Shown in pieces: positions 41,442 through 49,868 of a DNA stretch of 64,000 nt. The stretch is from Bacillota bacterium (GTDB taxonomy: Bacteria; Bacillota; Sulfobacillia; Sulfobacillales; Sulfobacillaceae). Every line of letters starts with the position of its first letter. Positions within the stretch are counted from its first letter, which is position 1. The notes beneath the pieces are model-generated. The model made no database searches. It was not told where the DNA came from and saw nothing but the letters and a program-made list of their open reading frames with translations. The stretch spans positions 186,001 to 250,000 of the forward strand of contig JAIMBD010000001.1 of NCBI GenBank assembly GCA_023511625.1, given 5' to 3'. The position numbers and the translations under genes were made by a program.

Positions 41442-42755
41442 GTGGAAGGGTCCATGTCCGACCAGGCGGCGCGCGAGGGACCCAAGACCTCGTCGGGTTA
41501 CGTCGCCACGGTCGTGATCATCGCCACGTTGGGAGTTCTTTTGTGCGCGTTTGACTCCATTGCGCGCAACGTGGCGCTGCCGTTAATCCTGCAGACGGTG
41601 CACCTGAACATCGCTCAAGGGTCGCTGGTATTCAGCGGCGCCTTCGTCATGACGTTCATCGGCGATGTGGTCATGGGGCCCCTGATGGACCGTATCGGGC
41701 GCAAGTGGACCTTCATCTTGGGCCTGATCGCGGCCGCAGTGTTCAGTGGGTTTACCGCCTTTATCACCGCCGCCTGGCAGTATGTGGTGATCGGTATCTT
41801 GGCGGGCTTGTGCCTTGCGGTGTTGCAACCTGCCACCATTTTGATTTCGGAAGAGGCCCCGGCGAAATGGCGGGGCACCTTGATGGCCATCAGCTACTCG
41901 GGGTTTGCCGCCGGGTCGATCGTGGTGAGCCTTTTGGCCTCGGTCATCTTGCCCACCGGGAATTGGCGGGTCTTGTTCTATCTCTCGTTTTCACCCCTGT
42001 TGCTGGTATTGGTGGCCTGGGCCCTTTTGCGGGAGCCGCCGCGCTCGGCGGAGGCCTTGCGCGTCAAGCGGGAGCGCGACCGGGTGGCGCGCGGGGAATT
42101 GGTGCGCACGCAGTTCCAGATCGACGAGGAGAAGGCCATCCGCAGCGAGTGGAAGCAAATCTTCGCGCCGGACCTGCGCAAGCAAACCATCGTCACCAGC
42201 ATCGTGGGCTTTCTGCTCAACTTCAGCCCCGGCCTAATCCTGGTCCTGGGCGTGGCCTACATTACCAGTTACGACCATCTGCCCATTGGCGTGGCTTCCT
42301 TTGCCCTGGCCATCGAGGGCTTTGCCGTCATCCTGGGTACCTTGGCCGCCGGTGCCGCTACCGACCGCTTCGGTCCGCGCAACGTGGTCATTCTCTGGAC
42401 CATCTTGGGGGGGATCTCGGTCGGGTTGATGGCCATCCCCGGGCACGAAGGGTGGGTATTGGCCACTATGGCCGGGTACGGCTTCTTCGGCCAAGGCGCT
42501 TTGGGCTCTTGGAGCCGGTACTTGGCCGACTCTTTCCCCACACGCGCCCGGGGGATGGGGGTAGGGTTTGTCAACGGCGTCTATTTCCTCGGTGGGGGCA
42601 CCTTGGCACCGGCGCTCTTCGGGGCAGTGATGAACGCCGGCCACGCCGCGGCGGCGGCCTGGCTGGCAGGCGGCGTCTCGGTGTTGGGGGCCTTGGTGCT
42701 GTTCATGGGGCGATCGATCCAGCCGCGGCGCGAACTGGAAGAGATCGCATCGTAA
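41442..42755 (+). CDS. MFS transporter (sugar/organic acid porter type)
   Basis: Product of about 437 residues with twelve membrane segments. The MFS signature GPLMDRIGRKWTFILG lies between helices 2 and 3, and AATDRFGPRNVVIL is its half-repeat between helices 8 and 9. EEAPAKWRGTLMAISYSGFA is typical of the metabolite:H+ symporter branch that takes up aromatic or dicarboxylic acids. Start is uncertain: GTG 41442 has GGGAGG at 8 bases, ATG 41436 and 41454 are alternatives. Substrate unknown. Confidence 0.82.
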   Translation: MEGSMSDQAAREGPKTSSGYVATVVIIATLGVLLCAFDSIARNVALPLILQTVHLNIAQGSLVFSGAFVMTFIGDVVMGPLMDRIGRKWTFILGLIAAAVFSGFTAFITAAWQYVVIGILAGLCLAVLQPATILISEEAPAKWRGTLMAISYSGFAAGSIVVSLLASVILPTGNWRVLFYLSFSPLLLVLVAWALLREPPRSAEALRVKRERDRVARGELVRTQFQIDEEKAIRSEWKQIFAPDLRKQTIVTSIVGFLLNFSPGLILVLGVAYITSYDHLPIGVASFALAIEGFAVILGTLAAGAATDRFGPRNVVILWTILGGISVGLMAIPGHEGWVLATMAGYGFFGQGALGSWSRYLADSFPTRARGMGVGFVNGVYFLGGGTLAPALFGAVMNAGHAAAAAWLAGGVSVLGALVLFMGRSIQPRRELEEIAS

Positions 42756-42847
42756 GGGCACGGATCGGGAGGGGGCCGGCGGCGCACAGCCACCGGCCCT
42801 CAATGCGTTCTGGCGCCAGGGCCTCGGCGAGGATCTGGATTTGAATT

Positions 42848-42883
42848 CTTTCATGGCATTGGGAAAGTGCTTGGCGCTATACT
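42848..42883 (+). promoter_or_regulatory. Promoter/operator of the mercury-resistance operon
   Basis: TATACT at 42878-42883 serves as -10. An imperfect operator-like inverted repeat CTTTC-N10-GAAAG (42848-42867) spans the -35 position, where the ArsR-type repressor encoded first in the operon could bind. Confidence 0.4.
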
Positions 42884-42927
42884 GGCCGCGGGAAATCCCG
42901 CCAGCAGCCGAGGAGGGTTCAGGCGCA

Positions 42928-43311
42928 ATGGCAACTGCGGCTCAGGGCGAAACCAAACGGTTGGCGGCGTTCTGGCAGGCCTTCAGTCACCCGATTCGCC
43001 TCAAGGTGCTCGACATCTTGCGGGCAGAGGGCGTTCTCAACGTGGGCGAATTGGTGGAGCGGATCGGGATTGGCCAGGGCCACCTCTCCAACCACTTAGG
43101 CTGTCTGCGCGCCTTGGGGGTAGTGGAGGCCCAAAGTCGCGGGCGCTACGTCCACTACCGCATCGCCGACCCCCGCATCGTCCAGCTCTTAGATTTGGGG
43201 GCGGCGGTGGTGCGAGACCACCGCAATTGGGGTGGCCCACGAGGTGCCGCCGTCGACGGGCGCCCAGGCATCGCAAGCCTTTTACTTGTAGGCGCGGGAA
43301 GGAGATCGTGA
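42928..43311 (+). CDS. ArsR/SmtB-family transcriptional regulator
   Basis: Protein of 127 residues with the winged-helix core LAAFWQAFSHPIRLKVLDIL, VGELVERIGIGQGHLSNHLGCLRALGVVEAQSRGRYVHYRI. One cysteine (in LGCLRAL) lies in the recognition helix region, close to where metal-sensing ArsR proteins carry CxC. It presumably represses the ccdA-like, merP-like and merA genes until mercury or another thiophilic metal binds. ATG 42928 has GAGGAGGG upstream; its stop shares a base with the next ATG (TGATG). Confidence 0.82.
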   Translation: MATAAQGETKRLAAFWQAFSHPIRLKVLDILRAEGVLNVGELVERIGIGQGHLSNHLGCLRALGVVEAQSRGRYVHYRIADPRIVQLLDLGAAVVRDHRNWGGPRGAAVDGRPGIASLLLVGAGRRS

Positions 43312-43997
43312 TGGTGGGCTGGTGGTGGACCATGGGAGTGGCGGCGGTCTTTAGTCCGTGCGGCGTCGCGCTGTTGCCGGCCTCGCTGGCTTGGCTCGGC
43401 GGGAATGTGGTCACCGGCACGCGCCCGGCACGGCGCACGCTGGCCGCCGTGGGGGCAGGCTTGGCCATGGCCGCCGGGTTCACGGCGGTGGTCGCGGGGT
43501 TAGCCGTGGGGTTTCACGCCGTGGGCGCCCTTATCAGCCGGGGGTTGCGCCCGCTGATGCTGGGGTTGGGGCTAGCCCTGGGCGTTGGGGGCGTGGCGGT
43601 GGCCTTGGGCCGGGCGCATGCCCCGATCGACCGGTGGCTGGGCCTGGGGCCCGGCGGCGGGGTACCCAGGCGGTCGTGGTGGAGTGGGGTGGTGGCCGGG
43701 ACCGTGTATGCCCTGGGATCCTTAAGCTGCACCTTGCCGCTGTTTGTGGCGGCGCTGGCCCCGCTCGTCGTCGGCAATTGGTGGACGACCGCTGCGGCCA
43801 TCGCCACCATGGGAGCCGGTACGGCCAGCGTGTTGGTGGGGTTTAGCGTAGGCACGGTCTGGCTCGGGGACCTGGTGCAGTCAGCCGTCGGGCGCGTGGT
43901 GCCAAGGCTCACGTGGGGATTGGGGGCCCTTGTAGCCGCATCCGGCGGCTACCTAGTGTATTACTGGGGATGGGGCCCTGGACGCGGCATCGGATAG
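43311..43997 (+). CDS. CcdA/DsbD-like membrane protein of the mer operon
   Basis: Protein of 228 residues with six membrane segments. It has the paired cysteine motifs of the CcdA/DsbD core: VFSPCGVALLPASL in helix 1 and LGSLSCTLPLF in helix 4. CcdA proteins move electrons from cytoplasmic thioredoxin outward; versions in metal-resistance operons may instead carry the metal, taking the place of MerT. The ATG overlaps the regulator stop (TGATG) and merP follows 32 bp on, so it belongs to the operon. Confidence 0.78.
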   Translation: MVGWWWTMGVAAVFSPCGVALLPASLAWLGGNVVTGTRPARRTLAAVGAGLAMAAGFTAVVAGLAVGFHAVGALISRGLRPLMLGLGLALGVGGVAVALGRAHAPIDRWLGLGPGGGVPRRSWWSGVVAGTVYALGSLSCTLPLFVAALAPLVVGNWWTTAAAIATMGAGTASVLVGFSVGTVWLGDLVQSAVGRVVPRLTWGLGALVAASGGYLVYYWGWGPGRGIG

Positions 43998-44029
43998 CGG
44001 GATGAGGGGGAACGAGGAGGCGAAAGCCA

Positions 44030-44245
44030 GTGGACACGGTGCGTCTGAGGATCCAGGGGATGCACTGCCTCGACTGCGCGCGGAAGGTGGAAACTGCCCT
44101 CCGGGGGGTGCCAGGGGTCCACAGTGCCCGAGTACAGTACCTGCACCGTCGGGCCGTGGTGGAACTCGATGCGCCGGTGGCGGTCGAGGACCTTGCTCGG
44201 GCCGTGGAAGCAGCCGGATACGGGGCGGAACCCGAGGGGGAGTGA
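44030..44245 (+). CDS. Heavy-metal-associated (MerP/CopZ-like) protein
   Basis: HMA-domain protein of 71 residues: RLRIQGMHCLDCARKVETAL with the metal-binding GMxCxxC, then GVPGVHSARVQYLHRRAVVEL and AVEAAGYGAE. There is no signal peptide, so it works in the cytoplasm, unlike proteobacterial MerP. It probably hands Hg(II) to MerA. It overlaps the reading frame that leads into merA. Confidence 0.85.
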   Translation: MDTVRLRIQGMHCLDCARKVETALRGVPGVHSARVQYLHRRAVVELDAPVAVEDLARAVEAAGYGAEPEGE

Positions 44246-44301
44246 TGCGGTCGCCAGCAGGCGCGCGGGCAGGCGTAGGGCAACGGGGAGGGCGGGGCGC
44301 G

Positions 44302-45706
44302 ATGGAGCAGTCAGCAGATCTGATGGTCATCGGGGGTGGGTCGGCGGGCTTTGCGGCGGCCATCAAGGCGGCTACGGCAGGCCGAACGGTGGCGCTGATC
44401 GAAGCGGGGGTCATGGGCGGTACCTGCGTCAAGGTCGGATGTGTGCCCTCAAAGACCTTGATTGCCGCCCTAAACCTCCGCTGGCGGGCCCTGAACCCGC
44501 CGGTCCAGGGTCTCGGCCTTCGGGGAGAAGCGATGGATGCCGGAGCCGTGTTTGCGCACAAACAAGCTTTGGTCGAGACCTTGCGGGAAGAACGCTACCG
44601 TCAGGTGCTCGCGGCGTATCCTACCGTGCGCTGGGTGGAAGGGGCTGCGCGGATCGAAGCGGCGGAGCCTGCGGTTCGGGTCCGGGTGGGCGAGACGGTG
44701 TGGCGGGCGCCCCGCTGTATCGTCGCCACTGGGTCGCGACCGTGGATCCTGCCCATATCCGGCTTGGCCGGCACTCCGTATTGGACTAGTACCGAAGCGT
44801 TGTCGCCCACGGCTGTGCCCTCGCGGCTTTTGGTCCTCGGGGGCGGCGCCGTGGGGATCGAACTCGGCCAACTGTATCACCGTCTGGGAAGTGCCGTGAC
44901 GGTGGTCGAGGCGAGCGAACGCCTCCTCCCCCGAGAAGATCCCGAAGTCAGTGCCGTTGTGACCAAGGCGCTTGGGGCCGAAGGGATGACGGTGTGCACG
45001 GGGGCGGCGGTCGACCGCGTGACCTACTCACAGGAGCGCTTTACCGTCGAAGGACGCACTGCCGAGGGGCACTTCCAGTGGGTAGGGGAGGCGGTCTTGG
45101 TGGCGGCCGGTCGGCGCCCCAACCTCGCTGGTCTGGGTTTGGCCGAAGTGGGAGTGGCCTTGAACGCCCGCGGTGGGATCGCGGTCGACGAGCGGATGCA
45201 GTCGTCGGTGGCGACGATCTACGCCGCCGGCGACGCCGAATGCGTCTACGTGGCGGCGGAGGCGGGCAGCGTGGCTGCGACCCACGCGCTGGGGCTCGGG
45301 GATCGGCGCATTGGAGTGGTCGGCGGTGCCGCGGGTCACCTTCACCGATCCACAGGTGGCCAGCGTCGGCTATACCGAAACCGAAGCCGCCGCGGCGGGG
45401 ATTTCCGCTACAGCCTCGACGTTGCCGCTGTCGTACGTGCCTCGCGCCATCGTCAACGGGGAGCGCGAGGGGTTCATCAAGCTCGTCGTGGAATCGGGCA
45501 CAGAACGCGTCATCGGGATGCACGCGGTGGCGGCGGAGGCTGGGGAGATCATCCAGGTGGGAGTCTTTGCCGTCCGATTCGGCATGACCTTGGAGGATTT
45601 GACGACCACCCTCTTCCCCTATCTGACCCTGTCCGAGGGGGTACGGCTGGCGGCCTTGGCCTTTCACCAAGACGTCGACAAGCTCTCGTGCTGTGCGGGT
45701 AGCTGA
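44302..45706 (+). pseudogene. merA: Mercuric reductase with a one-base frameshift
   Basis: ATG 44302. The first frame has the FAD motif LMVIGGGSAGFAAAIKAATAG, the redox pair GGTCVKVGCVPSK (Cys42, Cys47), NAD motif LLVLGGGAVGIELGQLYHRLG and YAAGDAECVYVAAEAGSVAA. Similarity then jumps to the +1 frame at GGGG 45298-45301. Removing one G gives ALGLGIGALEWSAVPRV, FTDPQVASVGYTETEA and the C-terminal mercury-binding vicinal cysteines LSCCAGS (stop 45706). Apart from the indel every MerA feature is intact. It is either a sequencing error in a functional gene or a very recent mutation. The N-terminal HMA domain found in some MerA proteins is supplied by the separate upstream gene. Confidence 0.85.
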
Positions 45707-46362
45707 CCTCAGAGTGGCCGAGGCGTGCGGGGGTTGGCGAAGCGGCTAGGGATAGGAGGGCCGACCGACCTTTGGCCCAGGTAGCGGGATAGGTGTCGCG
45801 CGGGGGTCAAGTCTGGCTTCGACGGTGGGCCGTCGGGCTAGCGCCGGCAGGATTTCCCAAGCTGTACTGCGGGGGGGTTCGTTCTGCAACGCGGGGACCC
45901 ACGTCGCACGATACTGGTCCTGCTTGCTTCCTGTTTCCTCCACCAGCACTGGCCTTGCGAACTGCCACCTCTGATGTCCCCAGGCGTCCCTTCTTGCCGA
46001 ACTGGCGGTACGTGCTTTCCGCTGGCTATTGCCAGCAGGCCGGGCCGCGTTTACCTCCCGAACCGGATGTGTGCCGCAAACCGGCCAATCCGAGGCCGGC
46101 ACGACCTTACCCCGTGCCCACAAGCCCAGCAGGTGCTGCTCGGATGGTATCGGTTTGCGGCGACCAGGTGGCTCCCAGACCAAGGGCCCGTGTAGGCCAG
46201 CATCTACCGGAATGCTCTCCAACCCACGTCCGTGACGGGCCGAGCAATGCAGGGATTCGGCGCCATTTCACGAACGTGGGAATCCTCCCCCACCATCGCG
46301 TGCTTGGTTGTCGCCAAGCGTGTGGTGCGCAAGATGGGCGCCGCCTCCGAGGGTTTTCGGCC
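45707..46362. other. Gap of about 650 bp downstream of merA
   Basis: No gene could be recognised. Frames are proline/arginine-rich and without domain similarity; there is no terminator of good quality behind merA. It adjoins the decayed transposase and is probably relic DNA of the same insertion. Confidence 0.3.
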
Positions 46363-47215
46363 AAGCTCAAGTGGCGCGTGCAGCCGTGGATGGAAGCGGA
46401 GGTCATAGAGCGCGTGGGGGCCGCGCGGTGGGACCGCACCCCCGTTCGCACCACGTCCCGGAATGGGCATCGGCCCCGCGGGGGGGGGGGCCCGTCCCGG
46501 CCTCTGGCCAGCCCCCAGCTGCGTCAGGGCAGCGACGTCCCCGGGGTCTTGACACCGCGAAAGCGCAGCGAACCAGCGTTGGGGCCAGGGATCCCGGAAG
46601 CTGCCGGCAATGGCGTCAGTCCCCGGACGGTCGACCAACGCGTGCAGGCGCTTGAACTGGAGGGGGTCAGCAAGCGCCCCGTGTCCCGCATCGCCCAAGA
46701 GCGCGATGCCCGCCTCACGGCGTTCCGGGGCGCCCGCGGGACGGCCGGTATCCCTCCCCGGGTGGCGGGAGGCTCGGCCCGGGAAACTCCGGGACAGGGA
46801 CCGCGGTTTCAGCATGGCGCGCGGGAGGTCTTAGGCTTCGACGGCTGCTGGAGCGTACCGGCTGCCTTTGGGACGAACTTTCTCCGGCGTCGGCGGGCGC
46901 GGGGCCTTACCCGGGGGGCTCTTGGTCCTCCGCGACGCCCCCCAGAGCCTCCAGCACGCCATCCAGCCGGGGGGCCAGGGCGTCGTGGGGCCGCGGTGCC
47001 GCGTGCATTGCCTGCGGCATCGGCTGAGCACGGTCCCTCGCTCTGCGCAGGCCATGGTGGCCGCCCGCGTCCGGACGATCTTCGCCCCCGCGATGCAGGC
47101 GCGCGCTCGACAGCAACCCCCTGAACCCCTGCACTCCCGATTCCCCGCCGCGGCCACGTGGCTCGAGGACGGCGGTTTATGGCCCTCGGTCTTCTCTACA
47201 GTGCCCACGTCCCCC
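46363..47215 (+). pseudogene. Degenerate IS256-family (mutator) transposase
   Basis: Pieces of an IS256-type transposase are spread over two frames. The first part reads WMEAEVIERVGAARWDRT, TTSRNGHRPRG, GVSPRTVDQRVQALELEG, VSKRPVSRIAQERDA and REVLGFD, matching the family N-terminal half. After about 46,920 the similarity moves to another frame: RCRVHCLRHRLSTVPRSAQ, MVAARVRTIFAPA and FPAAATWLEDG. The G-run at 46480-46490 (11 G) lies inside. The catalytic aspartates are not in a continuous frame and the C-terminal third is missing, so it cannot be functional. No terminal inverted repeats were identified. Confidence 0.7.
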
Positions 47216-47273
47216 ACCACTGGCGCCGTGAACCTCCATGCACCGTAGCCAGGATCGAGCGGGGGGCCTATAG

Positions 47274-47279
47274 TACAAT
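47274..47279 (+). promoter_or_regulatory. Possible -10 for the ClC gene
   Basis: TACAAT (47274-47279) in the AT-rich CCTATAGTACAATGAC, about 49 bases before the ATG; no convincing -35. Confidence 0.35.
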
Positions 47280-47327
47280 GACAGCCGGGGGAGCACGGAT
47301 TGGGCCGGACACAGGAGGGTGCCGTCC

Positions 47328-48794
47328 ATGTTGCACCGGGTCGCATCCCGAGGCTTGAGTGAATGCTGGGAAATTTGGCTGCTCGGACGCCACTTCGTCC
47401 GTTGGCTCACCTTAGGAGCTCTGACGGGCGGACTGGTGGGCGTGGTGGTGACCTACTTTTTGAAACTCCTGTTCTGGTCGATAGCGGCTACCGCGCATTG
47501 GCCTGCCCCTGCCCTCTGGGTGGCGTTGCCGTTCGGCGGACTGCTGACCGGTGTTTTGATTCATTATGGCGCCCCCGACGCGGCGGGACACGGGACGGAG
47601 GCCGTCATTCGGGCCGTGCACCGCCGCGCCGGCCAGATCAACTGGAAGGTCGCTCCGATCAAGGCTCTGGCCACCATCACCACCATCGCCGCAGGAGGAT
47701 CGGCCGGAAAAGAAGGCCCCTCTGCGCAAATCGGGGCGGCAGTGGCCTCGGCCTTGGCCGATGTGTTCCACTTTTCGCCCGACCAGCGGCGACGCATTGT
47801 CATCTGCGGCATCGGGGCCGGCTTTGCCGCGGTGTTCGGCACGCCGGTGGCGGGAGCCGTGCTGGGGATCGAAGTCCTGGCCATCGGGGATTTGTGGTAC
47901 GACATGCTCTTGCCGTCGTTCGCCTCGGCGATGACTGCCTACTTGGTCGCGCGGGGCCTGGGCCTGACCTGGGTCTATCCGCACCCTCATGTGGGCCTCC
48001 CCCTCTCTGTGGGGCTTTGGGTGCGGATGACCGCCTTGGGCGTAGCCTCGGGCCTGGTGGCCTACGCCTTGGTCATTGCCTTGGAGGCGACACATCGTGT
48101 GGCGAAGTGGCTTCGCCAAGACCGCCAGTGGTGGCCTCCCATACTTCCCCTGCTGGCCGGCGCATTGCTGGCCGGATTGTATGCGGCTTCTGGACAGGAG
48201 GTCAGTGGCCTCTCGTTGGGACTTTTGAACCATGCGTTGGCGGGGGAACCGGTTCCTGCGGCGGCTTGGCTGGAGAAATTGGCAGCGGTGGCGTTGACGC
48301 TTGGACTTGGCATGAGCGGCGGGATTATCACGCCCCTGTTTGTCATCGGCGCCACGCTGGGGAGTGCCTTTAGCCTTCCGCTCGGCCTACCGCTAGCCGA
48401 TGGCGCTGCCATCGGCATGATGGCAGTGACGGCGGCCGGAGCCAACGCCCCAATAGCCGCCGTGGTGATGGGGATGGAGATCTTTGGAAGCTCCCTCTCG
48501 CCGGCCCTCCTCATGGCCATCGTGCCTGCCTTCATCTTGATTGGGCACCACAGCGTCTACCCGAGCCAGCGGATTCGGGTGGCCAAGGCGCCTTCCGTGC
48601 CCATTACGCCTGGAGTGGCCCTGGAGGACTTACCGCACCGCCATTGGATGACCTTGCATTCCGGCCGTCGTGCCAATCGACTTTATCGTCACGACGCGGC
48701 CAGCGAACCGGTCCCTGAGCTCTCCCCACCAGCCAGCGCGGCCTCGACTTCTGGACCCGCGCCTTCGGAACCCCCGGGTGGAGGCTCGGCCTAA
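47328..48794 (+). CDS. ClC-family chloride channel/transporter
   Basis: Protein of 488 residues with about eleven membrane helices. Signature sequences: GGSAGKEGPSAQIGA (GKEGP anion loop), GIGAGFAAVFGTPVAGAVLGIE and LGMSGGIITPLFVIGATLG. The N-terminal GSGxP loop is AGHGTEAVIRAV, a variant seen in some acid-environment homologues. The hydrophilic C-terminus lacks CBS domains. It moves chloride or another halide, with or without proton exchange; the gating glutamate is Glu of GKEGP. ATG 47328 has AGGAGG at 9 bases. Confidence 0.85.
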   Translation: MLHRVASRGLSECWEIWLLGRHFVRWLTLGALTGGLVGVVVTYFLKLLFWSIAATAHWPAPALWVALPFGGLLTGVLIHYGAPDAAGHGTEAVIRAVHRRAGQINWKVAPIKALATITTIAAGGSAGKEGPSAQIGAAVASALADVFHFSPDQRRRIVICGIGAGFAAVFGTPVAGAVLGIEVLAIGDLWYDMLLPSFASAMTAYLVARGLGLTWVYPHPHVGLPLSVGLWVRMTALGVASGLVAYALVIALEATHRVAKWLRQDRQWWPPILPLLAGALLAGLYAASGQEVSGLSLGLLNHALAGEPVPAAAWLEKLAAVALTLGLGMSGGIITPLFVIGATLGSAFSLPLGLPLADGAAIGMMAVTAAGANAPIAAVVMGMEIFGSSLSPALLMAIVPAFILIGHHSVYPSQRIRVAKAPSVPITPGVALEDLPHRHWMTLHSGRRANRLYRHDAASEPVPELSPPASAASTSGPAPSEPPGGGSA

Positions 48795-49159
48795 GCGCGG
48801 CGAGGCCGCCCCTGCGGTTCTTACCCGTCAAAGGGCGTCCTCCCGAACCTGGGGAATTTCTAGCTTTCCAGGCGGTACCGCGCCCGGCGTTCCTCCGGGA
48901 AAACCGCGGCCTGGCTGCAGGGAGACTTCCCGCCGTCGTCAATGGGCAGCAGGTTTTCGAAGACCTCGTCCAACCGGACAGTGCGCGACCTCGTGGCAGT
49001 TGGGCACCGCCAAGGCGCCATGGATGGGGAGTTCGGGAGGAACGTGGGGGCGCCACTGGCACGCCGAAGGCCTAAGCCACGGTGGCCACCCGCAGCCACT
49101 CCGCAATTCCGCCTGCCATGGGAGCCTCAGGCAACAGCATATAGCGGTCGCCCGCTGGC
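48795..49159. other. Non-coding or decayed stretch before the oxidoreductase relic
   Basis: No intact frame. It may contain the more decayed upstream part of the relic that follows, but similarity is too weak to place. Confidence 0.3.
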
Positions 49160-49629
49160 GCAGATACCATGCGTATGGGGTCTGCGAATGTTCCCCGATG
49201 CTGCCGCAGACTCGCGGAGACCTACCACCGCCTGCTCTACCGCCCGGTCTATCTCCCCCTCGGGACCACTGCCCACAAGCAGGGTGCACCGCGGGCCAAA
49301 ACGCGGCGGCCGCGCCCGCATGGGCCTTCGGGAAGAGGAAGCTACGGCATGGGGCCACAAGTCCTACGACCCTGGGGCAGAACGTTTACCCCTGCGGGTG
49401 ACGGGAGAGCGCACGACCTGCCGTCTGCTGGGCGCCCAGATGGTGGGGCCCCTGGCGCGTCGCCGTCGTCAAACGCATCGACGTGATGGCCACTGCCATC
49501 TCCTGTGGACTCCCGTTGCAAGACGTTGAGGACCTCGATCTCCGTCACACTCCTTCCCTCGGCACCCCCTGGGAGCCGTGGCAAATCGCCGCAGCGATCG
49601 GTCAAGACTGCCTTGAGTCAACTTCGTAG
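49160..49629 (+). pseudogene. Relic of an NAD(P)/FAD disulfide oxidoreductase (CoA-disulfide reductase/NADH oxidase type)
   Basis: The C-terminal third of a pyridine nucleotide-disulfide oxidoreductase is readable in three successive frames. Frame one has RLAETYHRLLYRPVYLPLG followed by TTAHKQG (family CAETxHxxTGxPVYLPLGTTANKQG). Frame two has MGLREEEATAWGHKSYDPGA and RLLGAQMVG. Frame three has VVKRIDVMATAISCGLPLQ, DVEDLDLRHTPSLGTPWEPW and a stop at 49627-49629 (family KRIDVLATAIxxGMTVxDLxxLDLxYTPP). At least two indels separate them, so it is a true pseudogene rather than one sequencing slip. The N-terminal part is lost or unrecognisable. Confidence 0.65.
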
Positions 49630-49737
49630 ACTGCAGCCCTTGGGGGACGATCCGCCGGCAATAGCCCGAGACGCGATGCACAGGCAAGGCGGGCGCACCG
49701 TCCCCACGGCCCAAGTACGAGGCCGTGGACCGCAAGA

Positions 49738-49766
49738 CGGCCCCGGAAATTGCCGGGGGCCTTTCG
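49738..49766 (+). terminator. Intrinsic-type terminator upstream of ylbJ
   Basis: GGCCCCGG-AAATT-GCCGGGGGCC-TTTCG: strong GC stem with a short T tract, separating the relic region from ylbJ. Confidence 0.5.
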
Positions 49767-49868
49767 CCCGGTCGGTGGTCGCAGACGGTAGGACATAGTC
49801 CGCCAGTCGAGGACATAAGGGTGAAGGGAGGTTGGGACAGCAGGGCGGGGAGGGGGTCGGCGAGGGCC

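Noticed and set aside
48860-49358. Minus-strand frames over the oxidoreductase relic
   Set aside because: Plus-strand fragments match one known family in the correct order; the minus frames match nothing.
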